DNA of 64,000 nucleotides from Gracilaria domingensis. Lineage: Eukaryota; Rhodophyta; Florideophyceae; Gracilariales; Gracilariaceae. How positions within the stretch are numbered: position 1 is the stretch's first letter; each line of letters begins with the position of its first letter. The position numbers were made by a program, and so were the translations under genes. The notes under the pieces are model-generated. The model saw nothing but the letters and a program-made list of their open reading frames with translations. It made no database searches and was not told where the DNA came from. Positions 8,396 through 18,989 of the stretch are shown here, piece after piece. The DNA lies in assembly GCA_022539475.1 (NCBI GenBank), contig VCMS01000146.1:1-64000 (forward strand), given 5' to 3'.

Positions 8396-11339
8396 CTACC
8401 GATACTCTTGCGAATGACAGGAATGAAGGAGAGATATTCGAATCAGAGTGACTACCTGGGCAACCCAAGTCTCTGAATCTTCTCCGCTTACCAATACAGT
8501 GGAAAACTTTGGCTTTCTACTGGCACCAAATGCTGGAGAAGCGAAGACTCGTTGGATGATGGGGTATTTGGGTCTTCCCAGCTTAAGTGCCTTAGAAGAC
8601 GAATCGAAGTGTTCAAGAGTCGGAACGAAACCGCCTTTCACGAGGGCCGAATTCAACAGAGTTATCATTGTCTTTTCTGGGAAGTATGTAATAGAGTGCT
8701 CATCCAGTGTTTATTTCACGAAACTGAGGAAAGAAGGAAGGGCCTGTGCACCAATTTGGTCAAGAATCGACCTTGTGTCCGTACTTGAGAAACATCTCTC
8801 TAACAGCAGTCCATGTTTTTGAACTGGACATACTTGAAACACAATGTTGAAGAGCTCGTAAAGTGAAAGAACGCCCTCTCATTGCAAATCGAGGGAGCTG
8901 TGTGGAAGTTTCTGGTAAACCTGGATTACGCTGGTGAGGAGTATTGCCATTCCATTGCTTTCTAACATGTCCGTGCTCAATGGAGCGAATAGTCTCATCC
9001 ACAGCCGTTGCTGTTCTTCTGGACGTCTTTTTGTAGTGTCTCTTAAATAGCAGGTGTGCATGTTCGTATATGCTTGCGTCGTAGTACTTGATACTTCCCA
9101 GACGGCGAATATCGTCCACGAGATGATCGAGAAGACGACACTTCACAGTTCCCAGTCTGGAGGGGTGAAAATCGGCCAGAGTCTTTGTTGCGGAACACTT
9201 GAAGGCTTTAATCTCCGAACTAAGACACAGGAGAGAGCTTTCAGTCCAATACGGGTCACGATTGTATCTGAATAAGGTCGAAAGCAAGTCCGAGTACTGA
9301 GAGAAAACGGTGGTGATTGGGGCAACGTCCTGTTCTCCACAGCATATGTCAAAGAATGCTCCTATGAAGGGGAAGACCATGTCAAGTGCTTTGTAGTTTT
9401 TGGCCTCCAGCATTCCACGGAGACCGTCTTTCGTGAAGATACCATTCAAAGATTTGCCTTTTTCCTGCGTGGAGAAATCGATATGTAAACTTTTGGCAGG
9501 AGAATCGCGTTCTATGGCAGCTAGAATTGCGTTTGCATGGTTGAGGAGTTGGGTGCGTATCGTTCGAAATGAACGCGATGCAGATGTTCCTATTGTAGTG
9601 CACAGAGTTTCTGACTGCAGTCTCTCGATTGTGGCCGTTTTTATCAGCTTCGAGATGCCGAGATGCAAGTTGTGTAATGATTCGAATGAGAACAGACTGT
9701 ATGGAGACAATCCCGGGATCATTCCAAGGCTTATGGAAGTTTCGAGGAACGAAGGAATGAGAGATATGGAATTTGAACGCATCAGAGTATCCGCTTGAGA
9801 TCTCCTCTCCCTCGCACGACGTGGACGTCTTTCCGCCTCGTCTTTTTGTGCATGTTGCAAGATAGCTGTGTATGTCTTTCGGATGCTTTTCGTGTGCTTT
9901 TGAGAACGTCCGTTGAATGAGGTGGGAATAGGACTGCATGAAGATGAGCGAGGGGCTTTGCATCTATGACACGGGCTTTCCGTTTTTGTCCCATGAAGAA
10001 TGGACAGGATGTCCTTAGCCCCAGGAATATCCGCACAATAACTTGCAAACAGAGGATTGCACACTCGACTTAGTTTGTCTTCGCCGATGAACTGAAAACC
10101 TTTCTGCGTGAGATTTAGAACGGGCTCCAGGACTTGACGAAGAGATTCTTGAAGGATTTGCATCCTGGACTCGCGTAGAGACTTGCTAGAAACGAATGGC
10201 ATTGCGTCTGCTTCAGATGCGGAAACCTCGATCAGTGTGGTAGGGAAGTATGCCACTACTGTGAGGTCATCACGGATACACTTACGGCGAAGCTCGTCGG
10301 AGAAGTTGAGAAATATGAGGTGAAGAGGATAGGCGGTAACCGATGTTTGCTTTAGAGTTGTTGAAGACTTATCGGTGTATACCTGCAGAAGACCTACGAA
10401 AGATTCACTGTAACTTATTTCTTGGGAGTACCACACTATTCTACTATCCAAAGAGCCCATGACCATTTCCTTAAGTTTTGAGGTGGCGTCTCTTGCGAGA
10501 GAGCCGGACATGGGGTGAGATATTTTCGTGGAGTGGGTCTGAGGTATAGGGTGGAAGAATGTGTTTTCGTTGTTAGCCAACTGGAGCTGTTTCACAAGTC
10601 TCTGAACGGGGTCTCTCGTGTAGAGGGTGGCGCTGAATTTACATCCTTCTGGCAAGACAGTTCTGCGATTGAAACCGTCCTTTGAGGCGTATCGTTCGAA
10701 AATGGCGTTCTTCAGTTCTGTACAGCGCTTGGAACTTGTTATGGTCTCGTTGAATCGCTTTTGCGAGAATCGCGGGTCCCGAAGTAGCCCAATTAGCTCG
10801 TCCGCCTCACGATGACCAAGGTTGGAAGCTACTGAAGCCAGACAAACCGTGAGATAATCCATATGCAAATCACCAAGGGCCTCCTCAGAAGGCACTGGAC
10901 GGGAACTGCTTCCGTGTTCTCGCTCTAATGACGCGGGACCCGGGGAAGGAGAAACACAATGCGAAGTGTCCGGAATGGGAGGGGCGCACGGAGTGGGGTC
11001 GACGATGTCCTCGGACACTGGAGGCTCGGGAAGGCGACAAGGGGCAGTGACCGTTTCGGAAGATGCGGGCGCGGGCGCGGAAAGCTTGAGACGCTTGCTT
11101 CTCCGAATGGCCCGGCTATTGTCGTCTTCCAGCGCTGCTTTCAGACGAAACGGGCAATGGTTGACATGCTGTTGAAGAGATAAGACTCCTCGGCGAGTAA
11201 CGAAGGGGCACCCACGCTTCTTATGTGTACAGTAGTAGACCATGGGAAGAAGAAATGAACGAGAAACGACGACAAAGACTGCAAGGGAAGGTCGTCCGAA
11301 GGGAGAAGGAGGTCGAGCGACAGTCAAGATCGACGTCAT
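8396..11339 (-). CDS. Plavaka/CACTA-like transposase with N-terminal zinc finger
   Basis: The main frame runs 11339-8760 (859 residues). The C-terminal part lies in other frames, joined if introns 8800-8833 (GTATGT...TTAG, 34 bases) and 8672-8719 (GTGAAA...AAAAG, 48 bases) are removed, giving about 953 residues. A second possible start is at 11243, directly before the zinc finger (CTHKKRGCPF...HVNHCPF). Other landmarks: YTDKSSTT followed by YPLHLIFLNFSDELRRK and VVAYFP, as in the first catalytic-D region of Plavaka transposases; CADIPGAKDIL followed by CHRC; FESLHNLHLGISK; DHLVDDIRRLGS; and a C-terminal VFASPAF...STVLV block. These transposases cut and paste DNA with a DDE-type core. A KDZ-group transposase (Kyakuja, Dileera, Zisupton) is the main alternative. 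It appears intact apart from the proposed introns, so the element may have moved recently. Confidence 0.7.
8800..8833 (-). other. Putative 34-base mini-intron in the transposase gene
   Basis: Donor GTATGT matches the consensus and the acceptor is TTAG. Removal switches from a frame that stops 13 codons later to one that reads RCFSSTDTRSILDQIGAQAL. The length is at the extreme lower limit for spliceosomal introns, so a sequencing or decay frameshift is a real alternative. Confidence 0.4.
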
Positions 11340-11897
11340 GCTGAGAACGGAGAATATATTTTGAGTTTAAATCACGTGCTTTCGTTCAAAAAGGAACGTA
11401 GGTACACGTCGACCTCAACACAAGGGTGTACTTCTCGTATAATCTACCACTGGTTATAAACCTGTGGTTTTCCAACGTTGTACGCTGTACACCTGTCCAA
11501 TCTCGCACAGAAAAATAAATCTCTTCCCTCCGCCGCCGCCGCGCCTCCGACGTCCGACCTTCCCTTACTGTCGTGATCCGTGCCATTCACATCCTCGCGT
11601 TATACTCCGCTCCGTCCTTCTTTTTCCCTCCCTCTACTTTATGGAGGCTCCTAAAAGTAGAGGGCGGAAAAAAGTAGGACGGAGTCATCCGTATCTCACG
11701 GATGTATTCCATGCAGTCTATTCGTACGTTCTTCTATATCCTTCCACGTATATTTGCTCTAAACTGACCAATCCGCACCGCGTTTCTTCGCGCTCTGCGA
11801 CATGTAAACGGCAGGAAATAAGCTAATCACCTTCAACTTCTTCTATTTGTTCAAGATATAGAACGAGTTGAAGGGTGAAAACGGGAACCCGGTAACC
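11340..11897. other. Region upstream of transposase; no gene, contains a hairpin
   Basis: No protein-like frame. It should hold the transposase promoter and possibly the right end of the large transposon, but I found no sequence matching the 1,924-centred inverted repeat, so the end is not located. A long hairpin lies at 11610-11684 (separate entry). Confidence 0.5.
11610..11684. repeat. Long imperfect palindrome (hairpin), 31-32-base arms
   Basis: Arms 11610-11640 and 11653-11684 are complementary with few mismatches around a 12-base loop. A terminator-like or foldback structure, or the remnant of a small foldback element. No flanking duplication is evident. Confidence 0.8.
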
Positions 11898-11940
11898 CAA
11901 AGCGACGACTGTAAGTACGCGAACAATGGTTCATTTCGTT

Positions 11941-12019
11941 GCGCCATAGGCTCTAGCTTCGCCTCTTGCGCTACTTTTTAAAAGTAGCGCAAGACACGAG
12001 AAGCTAGAGCCTATTGCGC
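11941..12019. repeat. Near-perfect long palindrome with no real loop
   Basis: Arms 11941-11978 and 11980-12019 are about 90% complementary with a single-base centre. Its arm sequence (GCGCCATAGGCT ... CTTGCGCTACTTTT) is the core of the minisatellite unit at 14935-15345. The palindrome therefore looks like two minisatellite units joined head to head. Confidence 0.8.
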
Positions 12020-12060
12020 AACAAACCAAGTTGGTTTCTTGGCGATCTTGGATCTCTGAG

Positions 12061-12774
12061 TGTTCAGGATAGACGATTCTAGTTTGGTTGGGACATAGGC
12101 TGCTCTCTCGTTTATCGCATCTTGGGGTATTTTTGCTGCATGGGCATTCTCAGTGTCGTTGCTTGTGAGTTCTCGCTTCGACACCTTTCGCGTTTTACGA
12201 TGATGGATTGTTGGTAATCTAACCGATCCCTTTTCTTCTTCTTCCTTTTGCCAGTTACTAGGTCCCTCGAATTTTCTAGCGCAACGTTTCTGTTTTGCTT
12301 TATCAATTGTACGTCCCTTCGCATTTCAAATGTATCCAACGGAGCATTGACTAACTTATGGATACTTTCTGCTTGCGTATACAGGTAAACGATCAATTTC
12401 ATTTCGTCTCTCAAGATCGATGTCTGATTGTTCGGGATAGGCGATTCTGGTGCTTGGTTGGGACATAGGCTGCTCTCTCGTTTATCGCATCTTGGGGTAT
12501 TTTTGCTGCATGGGCATTCTCAGTGTCGTTGCTTGTGAGTTCTCGCTTCGACACCTTTTGCGTTTTTCGATGATGGTGGGCTGGTAATCTAACCGATCCC
12601 TTTCCTGCTTCTTCTTCCTTTTGCGAGTTACTAGGTCCCTCGACTTTTCTAGCGCAACGTTTCTGTTTTGTTTTATCAATGGTACGTTCCATCGCATTTC
12701 AAATGTATCCAACGGATCATTGACTAACTTATGGATACTTTCTGCTTGTGTATACAGGTAAATGACTTTTGATG
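12061..12774. repeat. Tandem duplication of a ~357-bp unit
   Basis: Units 12061-12417 and 12418-12774 are roughly 90% alike. A third, more diverged unit is at 15310-15666 in the other repeat copy. Minus-strand open stretches inside the units differ between copies and look non-coding. Confidence 0.85.
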
Positions 12775-12856
12775 CGGACGTAGCTCACGAGTTGCAGGTG
12801 CAGGTTTCTCAAGTAGCGAACCATGCATTTGGGCATGGTTCCTTACATGAGGAACG

Positions 12857-12887
12857 TAGAGGATGAGGCGCTTCGCGCCTCATCCTC
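12857..12887. repeat. Perfect 14-bp-stem hairpin
   Basis: AGAGGATGAGGCGC, a 3-base loop, then its exact reverse complement. The equivalent place in repeat copy 2 (around 15730-15770) has lost the perfect complementarity, so the hairpin is intact only in this copy. Confidence 0.8.
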
Positions 12888-13086
12888 TCGGAGTGCGTAT
12901 TTGTTCTACCGATACCGCACTTTGGTGCAGGTGCCCTCTGCGACATCTGCCGCAGATTGCGCCTACACCCGCTTCATCATGGGGAAATGGTACATGTAAC
13001 ATAGCGAAGTAGTGGTTATCAAAAGCGGTCGATAGAAGAATAGATACGAATAAAACGGTATGATTTCATAATGGACATCATCTCTA

Positions 13087-14102
13087 CTAGCAACAGTATT
13101 CCATGCGTTGCAGGGTATCATTCCGCAGGAGGTATCGTGTAATGTGCACCTTAATGGAAACTGAACCTAGACTTCGCGAAATACCGTTCAGGAAGCCCTC
13201 GACTAAAGAACTAGCACGAGTGGAAAACCCACCAGTATTTACTGCACAGCGACTCTGGGCGACCCAAGCAATTTTCTCCAAATTTTGAAATAATTGATCT
13301 CGATATTTTTTCAAAAAATGTACTGGAAGACCCTTGCCAACTTCTGGACGACCCTCGCCAAAAACTAGCATCTGCAAGAGACAGACGACGCTTAGATCTT
13401 CTGCCATTGCGGAGGTGCTGGCTGAAGAGCCCGGTAGTGTCATTGGCGCCGATGCTCAATTGACTCCCGCTGCGCTGTCGAAAACCATTCCGGGCATTGC
13501 GGAAGTTCATCTCAGCAACGCATTTCGCAACCACAATGGCGGCAGGAACCGCACCACCGATGACTCGGGAATGCTCGAGTTTTCGTCCGAATTTGCGAAT
13601 GGAGGTCGAAAAAAGGCTGACTACCACCTCCTCAACTGACGACTCCAAACTAGCCAAGCCGACCGTGACGAATAAGGGCAAACGCTCGGACTGCACTGAG
13701 GAGGAAACGCACGTGGAGGCTGACGTCCATCCGTTCAAAGACGATATGGATTCTTTGAAGGACGGCTTTGAAGTCGTTCAGGAAGCGTGCAAGGTCCACA
13801 ACTTTTGCGAGAAGAGTAATGAAGGGGATCGCTACAATAGCGCAAAACGGCCGGTCGAAGCTCTGCAGCGAGAGGCAAATGCCAAAATTTGCAAGGGTAT
13901 GAACCTTTTTACCCGAAGACTGAGAAAGACCACCCAGGCCGATGGCCTTCTGCCCCGGGTTGAGCTGTTGGTGGGCAAACTGAAGCTCGCTCATTTTGAA
14001 CGAATGGTTATTCTCACACTCGGTATGTTGATATTTGTTCTGCTCAGAAACAAAAAGAAACTTGAATCCATGTTTCTCTTTGCATGCACCTGGCTGGAGC
14101 AA
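13087..14102 (-). CDS. Possible decayed or spliced gene, unknown function
   Basis: I do not recognise it. Protein-like sequence appears on the minus strand in three successive frames: about 14102-13650, 13738-13450, and 13443-13087. The last contains GRPEVGKGLPVHFLKKYRDQ and a C-terminal amphipathic helix. That last part is duplicated at 15973-16260, where the frame stays open despite several amino-acid changes. This is mild evidence that it was coding. Frame switches mean introns or decay. A plus-strand frame (13497-14126) overlaps it and looks like a shadow. Confidence 0.25.
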
Positions 14103-14126
14103 AACAAGTTCTTCTCTACTTCATGA

Positions 14127-14864
14127 CGCTAACCTTTTCTTCTTGTGCATAACTTTTCTTGGACGAAAACGCTACGCGTGTATCTTTACTGGGCCTGCGA
14201 CTTGATGAATCTTGTGGTATTGCAGTTGGAGCTGTTCTGAGCCAGTCCATTCGGAAGACATTACGTTCAGATCCGTCGGCCAACTATGATACTGGAACTA
14301 CGGTTTCAAAGATGCTACGCCTACACTGCGGGGGTGACCTCCGCGAAAGGATCAAGTCACGCTCATATTTTTATCGCAATGCTACAGTAGAAGGCCGCAT
14401 GAGCTAGATAGTTCTTATTAGCCTGATGTAAATGTAGTCGCAATGGGAGTGCAACAGGATGATTGACTCATACCTGATTGCTATCGGCATGAGTGCAATA
14501 GGATAGCAGTTGGAGTGTAAACAAACGGTGCATGTTGCCACACAAAAACGTTTGACCCCATGCTGTGAGAGGTGTCACTTTGGAAGTTACAGTGAGCTCC
14601 TTCTGAATGCATATGGATGGCGAGAACGTCAAAGTGCACTCCAAATGAGCTCATAGTTTTGAAATAAACATGACCTAGATTCATACCAGTTTCACATGCT
14701 GCCACCAACCCATTGCACTCTGCGTGCCCTGAAAAATGTACAAATTTTCTTGTAGGGTGCTTACGATATGTTTCATCTTGTTCTACCTCTTGCTACTCAC
14801 ATTCACTTGGTTGAAGGTAACCACTCTTTGACGTGCGTCCCTTGCATTTCTTCCGACGTCCACG
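14127..14864. other. No gene recognised between the two repeat copies
   Basis: About 740 bases of unremarkable composition. Short frames (14159-14407 plus, 14481-14708 minus) show no domain or signal peptide. A loose GTGCAACAGGAT/GTGCAATAGGAT repetition occurs near 14450-14505. Confidence 0.4.
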
Positions 14865-16262
14865 ACGACTGTAAGTACGCGACCAGTTTCATTTCGTCTC
14901 TCAAGATCGATCTCTGACTGTTTGTGTAACCTATCACGCTGTATTGCCGATCTTGGTTCACTTTGTTGCACCATAGGCGTGTCTAGCTTCTTGCATCTTG
15001 CACTAGTTTTGGTTTGTTGGTGATCTTGGTTGACTTGAGTGCGCCATAGACTCTTCTCTCTTCTCACCTCTTGCGCTACTTTTGGGGTATTGGCGATATT
15101 GATTGATATGGGTTGACTGGCTTGCGCGATAGGTTCATCATTGGCGATCTTGGTTGACTAGGTTGCGCCATAGGATCGTCTCTTTTTTCTCACGTCTTGC
15201 GTTACTTTGGTGCATTGGCGATATGGTTTGACTTTGTTGCCTCATAGGGTCGCCTATCTTCTCGCACCTTACGTTGATCTTCCTGTATTGGCGATCTTGG
15301 TTGACTGGGTTGCGGGATAGGAGATTCTGGTATTTGGTTGCAACATAGGCTGATCTCTCGTTTATCTCATCTTGCTGTATTTTGCTGCATGGGCATTTTT
15401 GGTGTTTTCGCTTGTGAGTTCTCGCTTCGCCATTTTTCGCACTTTACGATGAATGGATTGTTGCTCATCTAACCCATCCCTTTCCTTCGTCTTCTTCCTT
15501 TTGCGATGTACTAGGTCTCTCGACTTTTCTAGTGCAACGTCTCTGTTTTGCTTTATCAATGGTACGTTCCATCGTATTTGAAATGTATCCAATGAAGCAA
15601 TGGCTAACTTATGGATACTTTGTGCCTGCATATAAATGTAAATAACTTCTGATGCGGACGTAGCTCACGAGTTACAGGTGAATGGAAGGTGCAAAGCGTA
15701 TGCATCTAGGCATGATTTCCTACTTGAAGAACCGAAAGGATGAAGATCGTCGCGGCTCATTTTATCGCGATGCGTATTGGTTCTACCTATTCCGCATCTT
15801 GGTGTAGGTACAGTCTGCAGCAGCTGCTGCAGATTGCGCCTACACGCGCTTTATCATGGGGAAATGGTACATGTAATATAGTTAAATAGTGGTTAGGAAA
15901 AGCGGTCGATAAAAGAATAGATACGAATAAAACGGTATGATTTCACAATGGGCTTACTCTGTAATAGCATTACTATTCCATGCGTTTCAGGGTATCATTT
16001 CTCAAAAAGTATCCTTTAATGTGCACCTTAATGGAAACTGAATCTAGACCTCGCGAAATACCTTCCAGGTAGCCCTCGACTAAAGCACTAGCACGAGTGG
16101 AAAACCCACCAGTATTTACTGCACAGCGACTCTGGGCGACCCAAGCAATTTTCTCCAAATTTTGAAATAATTGATCTCGATATTTTTTCAAAAAATGTAC
16201 TGGAAGACCCTTGCCAACTTCTGGACGACCCTCGCCAAAAACTAGCATCTGCAAGAGACAAA
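14865..16262. repeat. Dispersed repeat copy 2
   Basis: Same-orientation partner of 11898-13387. It breaks off abruptly at about 16262, where Copia-like sequence begins, whereas copy 1 continues into the possible gene at 13387 and beyond. The boundary is consistent with an insertion point or a 5'-truncated copy. Confidence 0.75.
14935..15345. repeat. Minisatellite, about five to six diverged units of ~72 bp
   Basis: Each unit has TATTGGCGATCTTGGTTGAC, then TTGCGCCATAGG, then a pyrimidine-rich CTCACCTCTTGCGCTACTTT. Units differ by substitutions and small indels. The same core flanks the palindrome at 11941-12019. Confidence 0.75.
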
Positions 16263-17930
16263 AGATGCATTTCTGCATCCTGGCTCTAGCGGTGTTAGCG
16301 ATCTTTTCACGTCTCCCAGTGTTGCCCGAGTGCTTGGGTTCTCCGAGCGAGTGTGCATTCGTGGGCACGCATACAATACCAGGGCAGATCGGACAAGACC
16401 CTCTGGACCGAGTGAGTCGTTCATGGATTTCAGCGCGGTGGCCAGGGATACTTCGGATTCTGTTCGACTTTCTGCTGCCATCATCTTCCCGTACGTTTGA
16501 CGTGGTGGATGATGTTATCGATCGCCAATACCGACGCTTGAGTGGGCTTCAACACCAGTGCGGTCGACTTGGATGTTATACAAGGCCCTGATGTCGTTGA
16601 AAAGTTGACCAAAAGCGCTCCCTTAGTCTACAAGCATTCTGTTCGGTATACCTGTGTAGATTGCTATCCAACATAGGAGGATCTTCTTCCAAATTGTTTT
16701 CGTAGAAACATCTCGGAAGAATGCTGCGGCTGAGAAGTGGGTTGCTTCGTCCACGACGTCTAAAATTGGTTTGCCATTGATATAAATGATGTCAATAAGT
16801 ATGCGCTCATTGAAGCGCACATTCTGTGCGCTAAAGGATAAACGAAAGCGGCGTAGTGCGTTCTGGATTCTTTGGCATGGGTCACATCGCTTGGTGAAGT
16901 TTTTGAGGATTGCCAACGCTTCTGGGGTGGCTTCTCCCGGTCTCACCTTGTTGATGAGATTGAAGAGCTTCATGGCGCTGGGGTGGAAGAATTGCCGATG
17001 TAGTTTGTGCAACTGCGTCCTTGTAAAGTAGATTTGCGGTGGGAAGAGAATGTCATCGAATAAATGCCCGCTTCTAGTTTGATACAGTGGTATGGACCAG
17101 TTGTAAACATTCTGTTCAGTTCCGTCTTCTACGGTGATCCGCTCTCTGCGTGTCAAACTGTTAGCCACAGCGTCTGCGATTAGTGATTCTCGGTCCAACA
17201 CGTCCATAATAAGTAGTGCTGGGATATCAGGTTGGACGACATCCATGGTTACGTAGATGGCAGATACGTTGGGCGGTGTGTCAAGTAGAAGTGTAATTTG
17301 GCCCACCGATTCAAACAAAGCATCGGCGAATTTGAGTCTGATACGTGATGTGAGCCTGGTTAGCTTTGAAAGTGTCATTTCGTTAATGGCAAAGATTCTA
17401 CGTAGCTTTTTGATTCCGACGACAGAACGGGGTGCTCCTATATCAACGCAGAAGCCATCCATGCGTGATCGTCTGCTAGTTTGACGAAGCTCCAAGACGG
17501 GGATGTTCGTCAAATTGATTTCGACAATGAGGTTTGTTGGTTTGGGCCTCGAGAGAGAGCTTCGATGCGAAGCTATCCAGTGGGCAGTGCGACGAAGTAG
17601 AGGATTGATACCGCGGCTCCCTAGCAAAAATGCTTACGGTTGGGATCAAAGTAATTGTCATCAATTTTAGTCATGGAGGCCGGTAGGTGGTTAGTAAACC
17701 ATTCTTGGTCAACCGCCTTGATGTGTGAATTGGGTACCTGCCTTTTCTGGGTAGTGAGCTCGTCGAACAGACGAACTTCTTCTTCGTTGACATCATCGCT
17801 AGCGCCTGGGTCAGAGGCGTCGGGGGGTTGTGCCATCTCTCTTTCCATTGCCAGAAAGAGATCAGAAACAATGTGTACTGTCGATACCCCGCTTTTAATA
17901 CGCTGGCGTATGTGATCCCGATTAGAACCC
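16263..17930 (-). mobile_element. Copia-like LTR retrotransposon fragment (fossil)
   Basis: Minus-strand pol remnant with, in order, an acidic leader (about 17850), an aspartic-protease-like stretch with a DIGAP motif (about 17460), a GAG-pre-integrase-like block (LHRQFFHPSA, about 16975) and a zinc-binding CDPC followed by the integrase core (about 16890-16500) with EAHSSVGIG-type sequence near its end. No reverse transcriptase, RNase H or LTRs remain. It is broken and truncated at both sides, by the dispersed repeat on the left and by the Ty3-like LTR on the right. The Copia assignment rests on domain order (integrase after protease); the exact lineage is uncertain. Confidence 0.7.
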
Positions 17931-17939
17931 GGTTTGCAC

Positions 17940-18909
17940 TGTAGAGCAAAACCCCAGCGATGTGATCATCTCTCAAGGCGTTCGAGTCCTTGACCTCTAG
18001 ATGAGGTGAACTCAGTGGTGAGCCCTCCGAACACGGATAGTGCAGGTGTAAGACCGCCCGCAGTACGGGATATACCTACGGAGGTTGAGGGGTGAACGGG
18101 CCTGATCCAGGAATCCGGCGAGAAGTGACGGAATGGTCGGAAGGAAAGGTACCGTAGAGCGGTGTAAGCCCTAGTTAAAAGGGGGAAAAGGAAGGGAAAA
18201 CCAAAGGAGGAACCCTCGGCGGGGCGTGCGACAAGCGGCAACAGACCCGGCGACGGGAGACGGGGGTTTTGTATTAAGCCCACGCGGCAGTAACTCTGTA
18301 CAGAGACGGAAACGCTACCAATTGTGGTGAAAGCAGTACAACTGCACAGTAAGAGAAACAGAAAGTCCGAAGACACGGAATAAATAAGCCCGAAGGGAAG
18401 GCCACAATGGTCAGTATTGCCTGAGTGATCCCGAGGGATGAAGCTAACTCGTACCGTACGCGGTAACCCTCCGGCTGGAGTTGTACACTTCGCGATGGCG
18501 AACTAGTTACGAGCCGAACTCTGTTACCCTTTACTGAAGGAGGAGGTGACCGGGAGGTCACCGTTTATATCGTAACCGATAAATTAGTTAAACTAAATTA
18601 AATAATCTAACGCACACCTTAGCAGGTCCATACACGTGGTGCACGTGACAACCCGAGGCAGCGGCCAATAAAATATCCAACAATCATAACAAAACATGTG
18701 TGAACACACCCATTCCTACACACGCGTACACGCGACCAACACTCATCTGCGCCACGTCATGGCCAACCCATCAGGGTGCCATACCTCAATACTGCCAAAA
18801 GTATCCCATCCGTGGGCCAATACTCATACCTTCCGAGTACCCGGAATCATCCTTACCAGGGGTTTATGAAAACCATCCCCGTATACCGGGCGAGCACTTT
18901 TGCTTTACA
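17940..18909 (-). repeat. 3' LTR of the Ty3-like element
   Basis: 970 bp, directly repeated at 29034-30004. Outer ends TGTAGAG and TTTACA (the partner ends TCTACA), so the terminal inverted repeat is TGTAGA/TCTACA. A purine-rich tract sits immediately inside it on the coding strand. Confidence 0.9.
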
Positions 18910-18922
18910 TATCCCCCTCCTT
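18910..18922 (-). other. Polypurine tract of the Ty3-like element
   Basis: On the minus strand AAGGAGGGGGATA abuts the start of the 3' LTR. This is where plus-strand synthesis is primed in LTR elements. Confidence 0.7.
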
Positions 18923-18989
18923 AGCGCAGGAAACATCCAGTTTGCAAGCGGAGACTCATCAGCGAGCGAGTATGTAAGCGTGGTCCACC

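Larger units (their letters stand above)
11898..13387. repeat. Dispersed repeat copy 1 (direct repeat of 14865-16262)
   Basis: From the shared CGACGACTGTAAGTACGCGA start to the shared TCTGCAAGAGACA end, this block matches 14865-16262 in the same orientation. The match is patchy at the left, where minisatellite copy number differs, and very close over 13190-13387. It contains tandem 357-bp units, a GCTCACGAGTT block, and the 3' end of a possible minus-strand gene. A shared end with different upstream extents would fit a retroposed or transposed family, but I do not recognise it. Confidence 0.75.

Noticed and set aside
8448-8822. 124-codon plus-strand frame at the end of the transposase
   Set aside because: Overlaps the transposase C-terminal exons on the opposite strand and has no domain of its own.
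11464-12016. Palindromes as a CRISPR-like or integron-like array
   Set aside because: No regular spacers and no associated enzymes; the context is eukaryotic.
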